Assembly (NCBI GenBank): GCA_017309115.1
Contig: JAFLEF010000011.1
Coordinates: 85,281 to 149,280 of the forward strand
DNA length: 64,000 nucleotides
Direction of reading: 5' to 3'
Source of the DNA: Verrucomicrobiota bacterium
GTDB lineage: Bacteria > Verrucomicrobiota > Verrucomicrobiia > Limisphaerales > UBA9464
Numbering within the stretch: the stretch's first letter is position 1; every line of letters starts with the position of its first letter. Below the pieces are notes generated by a model, which had not been told where the DNA came from, made no database searches, and saw only the letters and a program-made list of their open reading frames with translations. This document shows, one piece after another, positions 15,952 through 25,570 of the stretch. Position numbers and translations under genes: made by a program.

Positions 15952-18009
15952 TTAAGGACGGGCGGCCGGTCGCGATGCCGCTCCTACAGGCCTGGCTCCC
16001 CCGCCTCCCGGCGAAAACTGGGGACGCGATGATGAGCTCATCGTGGGTGCGGAGTAGGCGGGGCGTGACCCTTGAGCCGCCCCAAAGTTTCGGGTGGAAT
16101 TGATCGGTGCTCGCGCCACGCCCTCCGTAGTTCCAGTGGACTGAAGACGGGTTACTGCCGGTGGTGTTCGCGCAGCAGTTTGGATTCGGGCAGAGCCTTG
16201 CGCCGTTACCGAAGGTCGCGAAGAGAGGCCATTCATCGTAGGAGGAATCCGTGCCGGACCAGTTGAAGCGATCGCACTAGGCGCAATTCCTGGCGCGGAT
16301 TTACGGGGCTCCAGCCGCGAAGATACCTCGGGTTGCGACTGTCCGGGGAAACGCGGGTAACGGTTGTCAACCTGAGTTCGGGCCGGTGGAGTCAAGTTCG
16401 CGCGAGCTGAGGAGGGGTTAGCCGGCTTGGCAATGGCAGTTTGGGGACTTGTGGGGGAAGCTGCGTTAACTTGATTGGCGGGTCTGCCCAAAAGCCTTGC
16501 AGGGCTTCCCAACGGACTTCTCGACCCTGCCGGAATGTCCACGCGTTGGGCAGACGGTGGTTCGGATCGCGTTGGCTGGTTACGCAAGGGAAGTCGGGAC
16601 CGATCACCATTGAGCAAACTGGACGCTCCAGAATTGGAACCAGGCCGGACTTCCGAGCGAGCGACTACAGTTCTCGGCGCTGCTGATCCTTGGGAGACGG
16701 CAGGCCGATACACCGCCAGCTGGGACGCCGTCGAACCTGGTCGCGAGAGCATCCTGCCGGAGGAAGCGGTAGGAGAGTTGGCATCAGCCAGCTGAACCTT
16801 CCGGATCTCACTTCGCGAGTGCTTCTGAATCTGCCCAGGATCAATGCCGCCGTTAATGATCGTGTTGTTGTTTCCAACTACGTAGTTATTAATGACTTGG
16901 CTATTGTTGTAGATATGGCCGGCCTGGTTGCCCACAATCCCAAAATTGGCGCAATTTTGAACGGCGAAATAGCTTGTTGGCGTCCAGCAATAGTTTGCAG
17001 CGCTATATCCGAAGCCGAAACTCACCCCAATGCCGCTACCGGCCCAAGTTAGCCCGACGCCTGAACTCCACCCGCATCCGGGCGGGAGGGGAGCCCAACC
17101 GCAAAAGCCAGATGAATATCGAAACGTGACCCAAGACGGCCCCCAGACACTTCCGGGAGCCCAGCACCACCCCACTCCAGGGCTGTTGAACCAGTTCCCG
17201 TAATGAAAGGGAGCCCAACCCCAGGAGTAGTTGGAATTCCAAAACCAACCGCAATCTGACCAAACCCAGCCGCCGTTGTTCCAATACGGTCGCCATCCGG
17301 GATTTACTACGGCGCAACTCGGCTGCCAAACGAAGCCAAAACTAGGAACCGTAATCCAATTGCCGTACGGTGCGAGGGAGTCGTAGAAAAAGTTAAAATT
17401 GTTGACCACTGGGGCGGGTTCCTCGGAGGCCGATGGAACTGCGGGCACGGCGGGCCCGACTTGAATTTGAGGAGAATCAGTCGCGCCACCCGGATATTGA
17501 GTTGGTGTGGGCGGAACCGGGGATGCGTAGGCCACTTGCTGAGCAGGAGGAATTGGCTGTACCTGGTCCTCGGGTTTCTCGGGTTTTGGCTCAGTTTTGC
17601 TGATCGACTGAGGTTCCAAATCCTGCTGCTTGACCAAAAGCGCCTCGATTACGGACGGACTAACGCCCACATCCCGGAGATAAACAATTTGATCCGAATC
17701 GAGTTGGAATGGCTCCCGAAGCGTGGCGATATAGTTAGTCAGAACCCCCTCACCCAACTGCAGGTGGGCGAGCCTGATGACCTCACTAACAGGTTTTGGC
17801 AGATCCAGTTCCGCCGGGGGAACTGGGGGGGGAGTTGGAGTTGTCAGTGGCTCAATGACAGGCGTGACAGTCACCACGTTGGAAGGCGAATTCGTCGCAT
17901 TTGTGGTCGTTGTATCCTGGTTGGCGGAGGCCGCCAGGGCGGATCGGTCAGACAGATCACAACCGGTGAGGAGCAAACCGACCAACAACGCGAGAATCGA
18001 GGTCTTCAT
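15952..18009 (-). CDS. Lipoprotein with DUF6600-like YXGXW repeats
   Basis: A 685-residue predicted lipoprotein. The signal peptide ends in the lipobox LLLTGC (Cys17). Residues ~30-75 are a Thr/Pro-rich linker, ~75-130 a short helical region, and ~200-320 contain the aromatic repeats: YDSLAPYGNWITVPSFGFVW, then WRPYWNNGGWVWS, WGWAPFHYGNWF and CGWAPLPPG. This Trp/Tyr/Gly pattern is that of the DUF6600 family, common in Verrucomicrobia and other envelope proteins, of unknown function. The final ~280 residues are low-complexity, rich in Ser, Pro, Ala and Arg. It diverges from the ribosomal operon. Function is not known; an outer-membrane or cell-surface location is inferred. Confidence 0.75.
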   Translation of the reverse strand: MKTSILALLVGLLLTGCDLSDRSALAASANQDTTTTNATNSPSNVVTVTPVIEPLTTPTPPPVPPAELDLPKPVSEVIRLAHLQLGEGVLTNYIATLREPFQLDSDQIVYLRDVGVSPSVIEALLVKQQDLEPQSISKTEPKPEKPEDQVQPIPPAQQVAYASPVPPTPTQYPGGATDSPQIQVGPAVPAVPSASEEPAPVVNNFNFFYDSLAPYGNWITVPSFGFVWQPSCAVVNPGWRPYWNNGGWVWSDCGWFWNSNYSWGWAPFHYGNWFNSPGVGWCWAPGSVWGPSWVTFRYSSGFCGWAPLPPGCGWSSGVGLTWAGSGIGVSFGFGYSAANYCWTPTSYFAVQNCANFGIVGNQAGHIYNNSQVINNYVVGNNNTIINGGIDPGQIQKHSRSEIRKVQLADANSPTASSGRMLSRPGSTASQLAVYRPAVSQGSAAPRTVVARSEVRPGSNSGASSLLNGDRSRLPLRNQPTRSEPPSAQRVDIPAGSRSPLGSPARLLGRPANQVNAASPTSPQTAIAKPANPSSARANLTPPARTQVDNRYPRFPGQSQPEVSSRLEPRKSAPGIAPSAIASTGPARIPPTMNGLSSRPSVTAQGSARIQTAARTPPAVTRLQSTGTTEGVARAPINSTRNFGAAQGSRPAYSAPTMSSSSRPQFSPGGGGARPVGAASRPAARP

Positions 18010-18382
18010 GAGTCAGTTCAGATGCAGGGTCTCACCAGAGTTTCGAAGCGAAATTCGATCCAAAAAACGGTGGATTCCACGTGTTCACACTTGCGAATTG
18101 GACGGAGAGAAAATGAACCTATTCACCGATCGCTGCAATTCGGATTTCATCGATCGAATTCCCGGAAACAACCTTTGTTTGAGAAGCTCTCGGAGGTTGT
18201 CTCAAAAAAACTTTCAAAAAGAGATTGCAGCAAGTGTTGTGATTCTTAAGCTCTGCGCTCCGTTTCGTCTTCGAAAGAGACGATCGGAACTGTGCTCGGC
18301 CGATAACCAAGTTGCTCCAGGCAGCTGGGAGTGATGGCAGAGTCCGTGAGGGTGACCGCCCCGCGTTTATTTAACCTTTGTC
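18010..18382. other. Divergent intergenic region upstream of the ribosomal operon
   Basis: 373 bases separate the minus-strand lipoprotein gene from rplB. No convincing ORF and no structured RNA leader were recognised. Promoters for both directions must lie here. A weak sigma-70-like pair (TTGCAG around 18224, then TAAGCT about 16 bases on) is visible, but it is not strong enough to call. No Shine-Dalgarno precedes the rplB GTG. Confidence 0.4.
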
Positions 18383-19231
18383 GTGAAAACATTTAGACCG
18401 CTTACGCCGTCCTCTCGGTACGTGACTGTGGAGGATTTCTCGGACATCACGAAATCGCGTCCAGAGAAGTCGCTTGTCTATACCAAGAAGGGGACGGGTG
18501 GCCGCAACAATTACGGACGAGTGACCGTTCGTGCCCGCGGCGGTGGGCACAAGCGCAAGATTCGTTGTGTGGATTTTCGGCGTAAGAAAGTTGGGATAGA
18601 GGCTAAGGTGATCGCTGTTGAGTACGATCCCAATCGCACTGCGCGTCTGGCTTTGATTGAGTACTCAGATGGCGAGCGGGCCTACATTCTATGCCCTGAT
18701 GGGCTCAAGGTTGGTGACGTCGTGATGAGTGGACCGGCTGCGACTCCGACCGTGGGTAATGCGCTTCCGTTGGCGAATATTCCAGTGGGCTTGGCTATTC
18801 ATAACCTCGAGCTCACCCCGGGACGTGGGGCCCAGATGGTTCGGTCGGCAGGCTCGGCCGCGACACTGATGTCGCGGGATTCTGGTTACGCTCAGATTCG
18901 ATTGCCGTCGGGGGAAATCCGAAGGGTGCATGAGCTCTGCTTCGCCACGATTGGCCAAGTTGGTAATGCACAGTGGGAAAATGTCGTGCTCGGAAAAGCT
19001 GGGCGCGCGCGCCACTTGGGTATTCGACCCATGTCACGGGGTATGGTGCGAAATCCTGTCGACCATCCAAACGGCGGTGGTCAGGGCAAGTCCAAGGGTG
19101 GTGGTGGTCGGCAGCATTTGACTTCGCCGTGGGGTCTACTTGCGAAGGGATATCGGACCCGGAACAAACGTAAACTTTCCAACCGGTTTATTCTGGTCCG
19201 TCGTGACGGCCGACCGATGAAACTCAAGTAA
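18383..19231 (+). CDS. rplB: 50S ribosomal protein L2
   Basis: A core large-subunit protein near the peptidyl-transferase centre. 282 residues against 273 in E. coli. The start is GTG 18383 ([19 protein letters not shown]). The body has [21 protein letters not shown] and the C-terminal [13 protein letters not shown] region with the conserved His residues. This is the first gene of the ribosomal run in this window: the genes normally preceding it (rpsJ, rplC, rplD, rplW) are absent and a lipoprotein gene lies upstream in the opposite direction. Confidence 0.97.
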   Translation: MKTFRPLTPSSRYVTVEDFSDITKSRPEKSLVYTKKGTGGRNNYGRVTVRARGGGHKRKIRCVDFRRKKVGIEAKVIAVEYDPNRTARLALIEYSDGERAYILCPDGLKVGDVVMSGPAATPTVGNALPLANIPVGLAIHNLELTPGRGAQMVRSAGSAATLMSRDSGYAQIRLPSGEIRRVHELCFATIGQVGNAQWENVVLGKAGRARHLGIRPMSRGMVRNPVDHPNGGGQGKSKGGGGRQHLTSPWGLLAKGYRTRNKRKLSNRFILVRRDGRPMKLK

Positions 19232-19234
19232 CCT

Positions 19235-19516
19235 ATGGGTCGTTCTCTAAAGAAGGGGCCGTACGTCGAGCCCAGTTTGCAGCGCAAGGTCGACAAGTCC
19301 AAAGGTGTTAAATCAAAAGCGCCTATTAAGACTTGGTCTCGCCGTACAACGATCACGCCCGATTTCGTTGGGCTGACGTTCAACGTCCACAACGGAAAGG
19401 TGTTCAACCCCGTTTTTGTGACCGAAAACATGGTTGGGCACAAACTGGGTGAGTTTAGCTTCACCCGCACCTTCAAGAAACACGGCGCCCACACGGCAAA
19501 GGCCGAAGCCAAATAG
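19235..19516 (+). CDS. rpsS: 30S ribosomal protein S19
   Basis: A small-subunit head protein that contacts S13 and 16S rRNA. 93 residues, the usual length. It begins [19 protein letters not shown]; the conserved [23 protein letters not shown] and [16 protein letters not shown] segments are present. It begins 3 bases after the L2 stop. Confidence 0.97.
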   Translation: MGRSLKKGPYVEPSLQRKVDKSKGVKSKAPIKTWSRRTTITPDFVGLTFNVHNGKVFNPVFVTENMVGHKLGEFSFTRTFKKHGAHTAKAEAK

Positions 19517-19522
19517 AAGCCC

Positions 19523-19858
19523 ATGCAAGTTCAGGCAATCACCAAAAATTTCCGCATGTCGGCGCAAAAAATGCGCGAGGTTGTGCGGCAAGTGCAGGGG
19601 CTACCCGCCGAAGAGGCGTTGGCAGTTCTCCAGTTCGTGTCCCGCAAGTCTGCTCGCGTCGTCGCAAAGACGTTGAAGTCGGCAATTGCGAATGCGGAAA
19701 ACAACCACGGTCTCAAGGCGCAAAATTTGGTTGTCAGCCGGGCGGCGGCCGAGACCGCTGGAAGCCTCAGGAGATTCACGCCGAAAGCTCGAGGGTCGGC
19801 CGGACCAATCCTCAAGCGCTCCTGCCACATCAAAATCATCCTGACGGAGAAGCTATAA
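19523..19858 (+). CDS. rplV: 50S ribosomal protein L22
   Basis: Lines the peptide exit tunnel. 111 residues, normal size. Recognised by the N-terminal [20 protein letters not shown] helix and the tunnel-loop region [20 protein letters not shown] near the C-terminus, where macrolide-resistance changes map in other bacteria. The gap to S19 is 6 bases and rpsC starts 1 base after its stop. Confidence 0.96.
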   Translation: MQVQAITKNFRMSAQKMREVVRQVQGLPAEEALAVLQFVSRKSARVVAKTLKSAIANAENNHGLKAQNLVVSRAAAETAGSLRRFTPKARGSAGPILKRSCHIKIILTEKL

Positions 19859-19859
19859 T

Positions 19860-20561
19860 ATGGGCCAAAAAACCAACCCTATCGGTTTGCGCATTCCTTT
19901 GAATCGGGAGTGGCGGTCGAAATGGTATGCCAACAAGAAAGATTTTGGAGGACTGCTTCAGGAGGATCGGATCATTCGAGATACTCTGAAACGAAAGTTG
20001 GACTCTGCGGCAGTACCTAAGATTCAGATTGAACGTGCTGCCAACCGCTGCCGAGTCACAATCTACACTGCGCGTCCTGGGGTGGTGATCGGTCGAAAGG
20101 GTGCTGAGATCGATAAGCTCAAAGAGGAGCTCTCAAAACTGACCGGGAAGGATGTCTACGTTGACATACAAGAGGTCAAACAGGCTGAGACTGATGCCCA
20201 ATTGGTCGCCGAAAGTGTAGCCATGCAGTTGGAACGACGCATTAGCTTCCGTCGAGCAATGAAGAAGGCGATTCAGATTGCGATGGAATTTGGAGTCGAG
20301 GGAATCAAGATCCGTTGTTCAGGGCGTCTGGGGGGGGCTGAGTTGTCCCGTGTTGAAACTTACCATCAGGGCCGGGTTCCACTCCATACTCTTCGCGCAA
20401 ACATTGATTTTGGCTTCGCCGAGGCTCATACGATGTACGGGAAACTTGGTGTCAAGTGCTGGATCTGCAAAGGCGAGGTCAAGCGCTCCGACTTGAAGGC
20501 GGCTCCGGTTTCCCCAGCGGTTGCTGGAGCCCGGCAAGACGCGGTGGTGCTTAACAAATAA
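19860..20561 (+). CDS. rpsC: 30S ribosomal protein S3
   Basis: A mRNA-entry-channel protein with an N-terminal KH domain. 233 residues, identical in length to E. coli S3. It starts [18 protein letters not shown]; the KH loop reads [13 protein letters not shown] and the C-terminal domain contains [20 protein letters not shown]. The C-terminal ~25 residues are low-similarity. Confidence 0.97.
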   Translation: MGQKTNPIGLRIPLNREWRSKWYANKKDFGGLLQEDRIIRDTLKRKLDSAAVPKIQIERAANRCRVTIYTARPGVVIGRKGAEIDKLKEELSKLTGKDVYVDIQEVKQAETDAQLVAESVAMQLERRISFRRAMKKAIQIAMEFGVEGIKIRCSGRLGGAELSRVETYHQGRVPLHTLRANIDFGFAEAHTMYGKLGVKCWICKGEVKRSDLKAAPVSPAVAGARQDAVVLNK

Positions 20562-20582
20562 TCATTTCGAGGAGATTGAGAT

Positions 20583-21002
20583 ATGGCCTTGATGCCAGCA
20601 CGGGTTAAATACCGAAAAATGCACCGCGGTAGCCGGCGAGGGTTAGCCTCGCGAGGCAACAGCGTTGCTTTCGGGGAATATGGGCTCCAGTCGCTTGAGC
20701 GCTGCTGGATGGACACGAAGCAGATAGAGGCGGCACGTGTTGCCATTACGCGTTTCATGAAGCGTCGCGGGAAGGTTTGGATTCGGATTTTCCCCGACAA
20801 GAGCTTCACCAAAAAACCTCTTGAAGTACGAATGGGAACAGGGAAGGGCGGGGTGGAGTCATGGGTTGCCGTTATTCGACCCGCCAACATTCTGTTCGAA
20901 GTCGACGGAGTACCTGAAAGTGTGGCACGAGAAGCAATGCGTCTTGCCGCCAACAAGTTACCAATTTCCACAAAGTTCATTGTCCGCCACAAGCTGACGT
21001 AA
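20583..21002 (+). CDS. rplP: 50S ribosomal protein L16
   Basis: Contacts the A-site tRNA elbow. 139 residues. It begins [20 protein letters not shown] and has the conserved [25 protein letters not shown] region, including the PLEVRMG context of the hydroxylated Arg in other bacteria. One of the few genes in the operon with a good Shine-Dalgarno (GAGGAG, 7 bases before the ATG). Confidence 0.97.
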   Translation: MALMPARVKYRKMHRGSRRGLASRGNSVAFGEYGLQSLERCWMDTKQIEAARVAITRFMKRRGKVWIRIFPDKSFTKKPLEVRMGTGKGGVESWVAVIRPANILFEVDGVPESVAREAMRLAANKLPISTKFIVRHKLT

Positions 21003-21013
21003 CCGGAGCATCC

Positions 21014-21232
21014 ATGGCCAAGACGTCATACAGCACGATTAAAGATCTCACTGTTCAAGAATTGGGAGCTAAGGGGCGCGAGCTCCGCCAAGAACTTTTT
21101 CATCTCCGAATTCAACAGGCGACCGCCCGTCTGGAGAAATCCCACCGCATGCGTCAGCTGCGGAAAGAGATTGCCCATTGCGAGACACGTCTCTCTGAGA
21201 TTCGAAACAACTCCCAGCCCAAAAACGCTTGA
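21014..21232 (+). CDS. rpmC: 50S ribosomal protein L29
   Basis: A small two-helix protein at the tunnel exit, a docking site for trigger factor and SRP together with L23. 72 residues (E. coli 63). Motifs: [20 protein letters not shown] and [17 protein letters not shown]. The end of its frame overlaps the extended 5' frame of rpsQ. Confidence 0.95.
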   Translation: MAKTSYSTIKDLTVQELGAKGRELRQELFHLRIQQATARLEKSHRMRQLRKEIAHCETRLSEIRNNSQPKNA

Positions 21233-21237
21233 ATAAT

Positions 21238-21525
21238 ATGGGTGAGCAAACTCTGGCCCGTGGCCACCGGAAAGAACGCGTCGGCGAGGTTGTCTCCGAC
21301 AAGATGTCCAAGACCATCGTAGTTAGGGTCGAAAGACGCTTCCGTCACACCGGTTTCAAAAAGGTGGTGACAGAATACAACAAGCTGTATGCTCATGACG
21401 AGCAGGAGGTTGCTGGAATCGGCGACCTCGTCCGAATCCAAGAGACCCGGCCTTTGTCCAGGTCTAAGCGATGGCGTCTTGTCGAGATCCTTAATCCGGA
21501 CGGGAGCGTCAAAACTGCGGTTTAG
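21238..21525 (+). CDS. rpsQ: 30S ribosomal protein S17
   Basis: Primary 16S rRNA-binding protein. 95 residues from ATG 21238 ([20 protein letters not shown]), slightly longer than E. coli S17 (84) through an N-terminal extension. The core [20 protein letters not shown] and [20 protein letters not shown] are present. An in-frame TTG at 21229 overlapping the rpmC stop is a less likely start. Confidence 0.95.
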   Translation: MGEQTLARGHRKERVGEVVSDKMSKTIVVRVERRFRHTGFKKVVTEYNKLYAHDEQEVAGIGDLVRIQETRPLSRSKRWRLVEILNPDGSVKTAV

Positions 21526-21548
21526 GCCGCAATTTCCAGAGATTTAAT

Positions 21549-21914
21549 ATGTTGCAGATTCGATCCAGTCTCGACGTTGCCGACAACACCGGCGCCAAGG
21601 TTGCTTGGGCGATCGGTGTTATCGGGAAGAATCAACGATACGCCCGAGTGGGGGATGTTATTAAGGTTCACATCAAGGAGGCTGCTCCGGATGGAACGGT
21701 GAAGAAGGGTGAAGTGCAGAACGCTGTAATAGTTCGCACTCGGCAGCCTATCCGAAGGGCGGATGGATCGTACCTTCGCTTCGATCGAAACGCCGTCGTC
21801 ATTATCGATAAGGAGAATAACCCGCGAGGGACTCGTATTTTCGGGCCCGTTGCACGCGAGTTGCGCGATAAAAAGTTCATGAAGATCATTTCCCTCGCTC
21901 CTGAGGTGATCTGA
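21549..21914 (+). CDS. rplN: 50S ribosomal protein L14
   Basis: Subunit-interface protein. 121 residues. It begins [20 protein letters not shown] and carries the L14 signature region [20 protein letters not shown] followed by [20 protein letters not shown]. No Shine-Dalgarno is seen before the ATG. Confidence 0.97.
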   Translation: MLQIRSSLDVADNTGAKVAWAIGVIGKNQRYARVGDVIKVHIKEAAPDGTVKKGEVQNAVIVRTRQPIRRADGSYLRFDRNAVVIIDKENNPRGTRIFGPVARELRDKKFMKIISLAPEVI

Positions 21915-21924
21915 ACCGCCAGCC

Positions 21925-22248
21925 ATGAGTCTCAAAGTCAAAACTAGTTTTCACGTTCGCCGCGGCGATGAAGTCGTCGTAATTGCCGGTTCCGCCAAGG
22001 GCCGACGTGGCAAGATCAAAGAGGTTATGACGAAGCGGTCTGCTGTCGTCCTCGAAGGCACTGATGAACGCTCTCGAGACAACGACGAGAAGCGTCGTTT
22101 GGTCAAGCCTGTGATGAACTATATGCGAAAGTCCCAGCAAAATCCCCAGGGGGGACGTCTTTGGCTTGAGGGGCCGATTCATGTTTCCAACGTGATGAAA
22201 GTAAGCGATTTCGAACGCCGCAAGGCCAAGCAAGGCCCGAAACGTTGA
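21925..22248 (+). CDS. rplX: 50S ribosomal protein L24
   Basis: Assembly-initiator protein of the large subunit with a KOW motif (RRGDEVVVIAGSAKGRRGKI). 107 residues. The C-terminal half (NPQGGRLWLEGPIHVSNVM) matches the bacterial L24 consensus. It begins 11 bases after L14. Confidence 0.96.
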   Translation: MSLKVKTSFHVRRGDEVVVIAGSAKGRRGKIKEVMTKRSAVVLEGTDERSRDNDEKRRLVKPVMNYMRKSQQNPQGGRLWLEGPIHVSNVMKVSDFERRKAKQGPKR

Positions 22249-22262
22249 GACGTTGAACCTTT

Positions 22263-22802
22263 ATGAAACCCCGTCTTTACAGCAAGTATGTCGAGGAAGT
22301 GATTCCCGCCCTCAAGACCAAACGTGGATACACGAATCCACATCAGGTTCCCCGAATTGAAAAAATTGTGGTCAACATGGGTGTGAGGTCCGACTCAGAA
22401 AAGGGATCATTAGAAGAGGCCGTTCGAGAGTTGGGCATGATCACGGGCCGAAAGCCAATCGTTACCAAGGCAAAGAAGAGCATTGCCAATTTTAAGCTTC
22501 GTCAGGGTCAAAATGTTGGCTGTAAGGTGACTCTTCGTCGGGAGGTAATGTATGAGTTTCTTGACCGTCTTGTCACTTCAGCCCTTCCGCGTATTCGCGA
22601 CTTTCGCGGAATTTCTCCGCGAAAGTTTGACGGACGTGGGACCTACTCTATTGGGCTACCGGACCAGACAATTTTTCCTGAGATCGAATTGGACAAAATA
22701 AAACGCCAGCAGGGCATGGACATTACGATCGTCACAAGCGCAAACACTGATGAAGAGGCTTATGATCTTTTGAAGTTCATGGGCATGCCGTTCTCGAAGT
22801 AA
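22263..22802 (+). CDS. rplE: 50S ribosomal protein L5
   Basis: Binds 5S rRNA and contacts the P-site tRNA. 179 residues, as in E. coli. Seen: [32 protein letters not shown], and the C-terminal [22 protein letters not shown]-like segment (read here as [20 protein letters not shown]). Confidence 0.97.
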   Translation: MKPRLYSKYVEEVIPALKTKRGYTNPHQVPRIEKIVVNMGVRSDSEKGSLEEAVRELGMITGRKPIVTKAKKSIANFKLRQGQNVGCKVTLRREVMYEFLDRLVTSALPRIRDFRGISPRKFDGRGTYSIGLPDQTIFPEIELDKIKRQQGMDITIVTSANTDEEAYDLLKFMGMPFSK

Positions 22803-22823
22803 ATCAATTAAAAGACGTAAGTT

Positions 22824-23093
22824 ATGGCCAAGAAAAGCTGGCTTGAGCGAAACAATCGAAAAGCTGCCACGGTGAAGAAGTTCGCCGTTTTGCGGGCTGA
22901 ACTTAAGGCAAAAGGGGATTACGTTGGACTGGCGAAATTGCCGCGCAATGCCAGTCCGGTGCGAGTGGTCAATCGATGTCGGTTTAGCGGGCGTCGCCAC
23001 GCTTTCATTCGAAAGTATGGAATTTCTCGCCTGACTTTTCGCGAGGCTGCTTTGAATGGTCTGATTCCGGGAGTAACGAAAGCCAGTTGGTAA
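22824..23093 (+). CDS. rpsN: 30S ribosomal protein S14 (long, zinc-free form)
   Basis: 89 residues. The C-terminal signature NRCRFSGRRHAFIRKYGISR is followed by LTFREAALNGLIPGVTKASW. The two Cys-x2-Cys pairs of the short zinc form are absent, so it is the C-minus type, independent of zinc. It overlaps the extended frame of rpsH but not its chosen start. Confidence 0.95.
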   Translation: MAKKSWLERNNRKAATVKKFAVLRAELKAKGDYVGLAKLPRNASPVRVVNRCRFSGRRHAFIRKYGISRLTFREAALNGLIPGVTKASW

Positions 23094-23101
23094 CCCTTCA
23101 C

Positions 23102-23488
23102 ATGCACGATCCAATTTCCGACCTGTTGACCCGCATTCGAAATGCCGGCCAAGCTCAACATTCCGATGTCACGATCCCACATTCCCGGTTGAAGGAAGCG
23201 ATTTCCCGCGTTTTAAAGGAAGAGGGTTACATCTCGGACGTGAAAGTTGAGGGGGACAAGATCAAGTCGATCAAGGTCTCTCTCCGTTACCAGAATAGGA
23301 GAAGTGTGATCACAGGGATCAAACAAATTAGTACTCCAGGATTGAGACGTTATGTTGGCGCTGGCGACGTCCCTCGGGTGCTTGGTGGTATGGGGGTTGC
23401 CGTCCTGTCTACACCGAAGGGTGTACTTACGGGAGTGGAGGCGCGGAAACAGAACGTTGGTGGTGAGTTGATTTGCTACGTTTGGTAA
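23102..23488 (+). CDS. rpsH: 30S ribosomal protein S8
   Basis: Central-domain 16S rRNA-binding protein and, in E. coli, the translational repressor of the spc operon. 128 residues from ATG 23102 (MHDPISDLLTRIRNAGQAQH). The C-terminal signature ISTPGLRRYVG then GVAVLSTPKGVLTGVEARK is present. An in-frame TTG at 23087 inside rpsN was rejected because it adds residues not found in S8. No Shine-Dalgarno. Confidence 0.96.
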   Translation: MHDPISDLLTRIRNAGQAQHSDVTIPHSRLKEAISRVLKEEGYISDVKVEGDKIKSIKVSLRYQNRRSVITGIKQISTPGLRRYVGAGDVPRVLGGMGVAVLSTPKGVLTGVEARKQNVGGELICYVW

Positions 23489-23506
23489 TCTGAGGAAATC
23501 TAAGTT

Positions 23507-24043
23507 ATGTCCCGTATTGGAAAAGCCCCGGTATCCATCCCGGCTAAAGTCAAGGTGGCAGTCGATGGCAACCGGATCGCAGCCGAGGGACCTAAAGGGA
23601 AACTCGAATTGAGTCTCCCCCGAAATACGTCCGCCCTCGTTGAGGGCGGCAACATTCGGGTGACGCGGGTGGGAGACAGCTCAGAATCTCGAGCAATGCA
23701 TGGGTTGGCTCGAGCCTTGATTAACAATATGGTCCACGGAGTCACCTCTGGCTTCTCTAAAAAGCTAGAGATTCAAGGTGTGGGATTCAAGGCTGCCGTT
23801 CAGGGCAAGGTTGTAAATCTGGCGTTGGGCTACAGTCATCCGATCCTCTACCCTATCCCCGACGGGATTAAGGTAACCATTGAAGAGAATACTAAGTTAA
23901 CAATTGAAGGTAGCGATAAGGAATTGGTGGGTCGGGTGGCTGCGGAGATTCGAAGTTACTATCCTCCTGAACCCTATAAGGGCAAGGGGGTGCGATATTC
24001 CGGAGAGAAGGTTGTTCGCAAGGAAGGCAAGACCGTCCAATAA
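23507..24043 (+). CDS. rplF: 50S ribosomal protein L6
   Basis: Two-domain large-subunit protein near the factor-binding site. 178 residues, normal. It begins MSRIGKAPVSIPAKVKVAVD; the C-terminal signature PPEPYKGKGVRYSGEKVVRK is intact. Confidence 0.97.
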   Translation: MSRIGKAPVSIPAKVKVAVDGNRIAAEGPKGKLELSLPRNTSALVEGGNIRVTRVGDSSESRAMHGLARALINNMVHGVTSGFSKKLEIQGVGFKAAVQGKVVNLALGYSHPILYPIPDGIKVTIEENTKLTIEGSDKELVGRVAAEIRSYYPPEPYKGKGVRYSGEKVVRKEGKTVQ

Positions 24044-24079
24044 CTGGGTCTGACTTAAACGTTTTAATTTGCTGGTTGC

Positions 24080-24442
24080 ATGAAACCTCAGGAGAAAAGC
24101 CGTCGTTTGCAGCTCCGTCATTGGAGATTGCGCAAGAAGGTTGTCGGAACTGCCGCTCGCCCTCGGATGAGCGTAAAGTTTACCGGCGCCCACATTTATG
24201 TTCAGTTTGTCGACGACTCCGCGGGTCGTACCCTGGCTGCAGCTGGAACGCGCGACAAAGTCGCGTCCAAGGAGGTACGCGGAGCAAATGCGCAGAATGC
24301 AGTTGCTACCGGGAAGCGTGCTGCTGAGGCTGCAAAAGCGGCCGGTATTGATGCGGTAGTGTTTGATCGTGGCGGGGCTCGTTACCACGGGAAGGTAAAG
24401 GCGCTGGCAGATGCGGCGCGCGAAGCGGGTCTAAAATTTTAA
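24080..24442 (+). CDS. rplR: 50S ribosomal protein L18
   Basis: Binds 5S rRNA with L5. 120 residues. Motifs: [44 protein letters not shown] and the C-terminal [24 protein letters not shown]. The central [20 protein letters not shown] stretch is also family-like. Confidence 0.96.
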   Translation: MKPQEKSRRLQLRHWRLRKKVVGTAARPRMSVKFTGAHIYVQFVDDSAGRTLAAAGTRDKVASKEVRGANAQNAVATGKRAAEAAKAAGIDAVVFDRGGARYHGKVKALADAAREAGLKF

Positions 24443-24463
24443 ATCGTTCCGGAGGAAATAATT

Positions 24464-25105
24464 GTGGCTGATGACAATAAAGAAGTTGTAGTGCCCAGCG
24501 GTCCAGCGGCACAGGCGGCACCCCAAAGGTCCGAGAGGTCGGACCGGGGACGTGGTGGTGATCATCGTGGGGATCGCGGACCGCGAGGGCGCCGTCGGAC
24601 TCAGGAGAACGATGGAGATCGTGACAATGGGTTTGTTGAAAAAACCATTTTCATCAATCGCTCCGCTAAAGTTGTGAAAGGCGGGCGACGATTCAGCTTC
24701 AGCGCGCTCGTGGTGGTTGGTGATAAGCAGGGACGTGTCGGTTTGGGCCTGGGTAAGGGTAACGAGGTTAGCGACGCGATTCGCAAAGGTGGCGAGAATG
24801 CGAAATCACACCTTCTGGCAGTGGCACTTAAGGACAAGACCATCCCGCATGAGGTGTTGGCCGAATTTGATGGAGCGCGTGTTCTCTTGCGTCCAGCTAG
24901 TCCGGGCACTGGGTTGATTTGCGGAAAGACGGTACGCGCGGTTGTGGAATCGGCAGGGGTGCGCGATCTACTTTCTAAGTCTCTCGGTTCGAAGAACCCT
25001 GCCAATGTTGCAAAAGCGACTCTGGACGCCCTTCTCCAGCTACGACGAAGGGAAGAAATCTTGAAATCACGCGGGCTCGAAACGCGTTTGTCACCAGCCG
25101 TCTAA
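24464..25105 (+). CDS. rpsE: 30S ribosomal protein S5 with Arg/Gly/Asp-rich N-terminal extension
   Basis: Decoding-fidelity protein. 213 residues against 167 in E. coli: the core starts near residue 55 (VEKTIFINRSAKVVKGGRRF), preceded by ~50 residues rich in Arg, Gly and Asp (RGRGGDHRGDRGPRGRRR), predicted to be disordered. The core has the S5 signature and the C-terminal GSKNPANVAKATLDAL. GTG 24464 has a good Shine-Dalgarno (GGAGGAA), which supports translation of the extension rather than an internal start. Confidence 0.95.
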   Translation: MADDNKEVVVPSGPAAQAAPQRSERSDRGRGGDHRGDRGPRGRRRTQENDGDRDNGFVEKTIFINRSAKVVKGGRRFSFSALVVVGDKQGRVGLGLGKGNEVSDAIRKGGENAKSHLLAVALKDKTIPHEVLAEFDGARVLLRPASPGTGLICGKTVRAVVESAGVRDLLSKSLGSKNPANVAKATLDALLQLRRREEILKSRGLETRLSPAV

Positions 25106-25109
25106 TCTT

Positions 25110-25556
25110 ATGCGACTTCATTCATTAAAACCCCGACCGGGATCCAAGCATCGGCGAAAGCGACTAGGATCTGGTGAGTCAAGTGGCCATGGAAAGACAT
25201 CGGGACGCGGTGGAAAAGGACAATCGGCTCGCTCGGGTAGTTCCATTCGGATCGGTTTCGAGGGCGGCCAAATGCCCCTTATCCGGCGGTTGCCCAAACG
25301 CGGGTTCAATAATAAACGATTCAAAACGAAGTATGCGCCGGTAAATCTTGGCGACTTGAATCAGTTTGCTGAGGGTTCTGTTGTGGACGTTGACGTAATT
25401 CGCTGTGCAGGCCTAGCGAATGGGAGTTCGGACGGCATAAAGATTCTCGCAACGGGAGAATTGACTCGGAAATTGACTGTCAAAGCGGCGGCCTTTAGCT
25501 CGGCGGCGAAGGCGGCGATTGAGAAGTTGGGCGGAACCGCAGAAATGGTACCCTGA
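25110..25556 (+). CDS. rplO: 50S ribosomal protein L15
   Basis: Late-assembly large-subunit protein. 148 residues. It begins MRLHSLKPRPGSKHRRKRLG; the GRGGKGQSARSG and GFEGGQMPLIRRLPKRGF motifs and the C-terminal FSSAAKAAIEKLGGTAEMV are present. It directly follows rpsE with 4 bases between, so rpmD (L30), which sits here in many bacteria, is absent. Confidence 0.96.
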   Translation: MRLHSLKPRPGSKHRRKRLGSGESSGHGKTSGRGGKGQSARSGSSIRIGFEGGQMPLIRRLPKRGFNNKRFKTKYAPVNLGDLNQFAEGSVVDVDVIRCAGLANGSSDGIKILATGELTRKLTVKAAAFSSAAKAAIEKLGGTAEMVP

Positions 25557-25570
25557 CTTCGCAAAATCCC

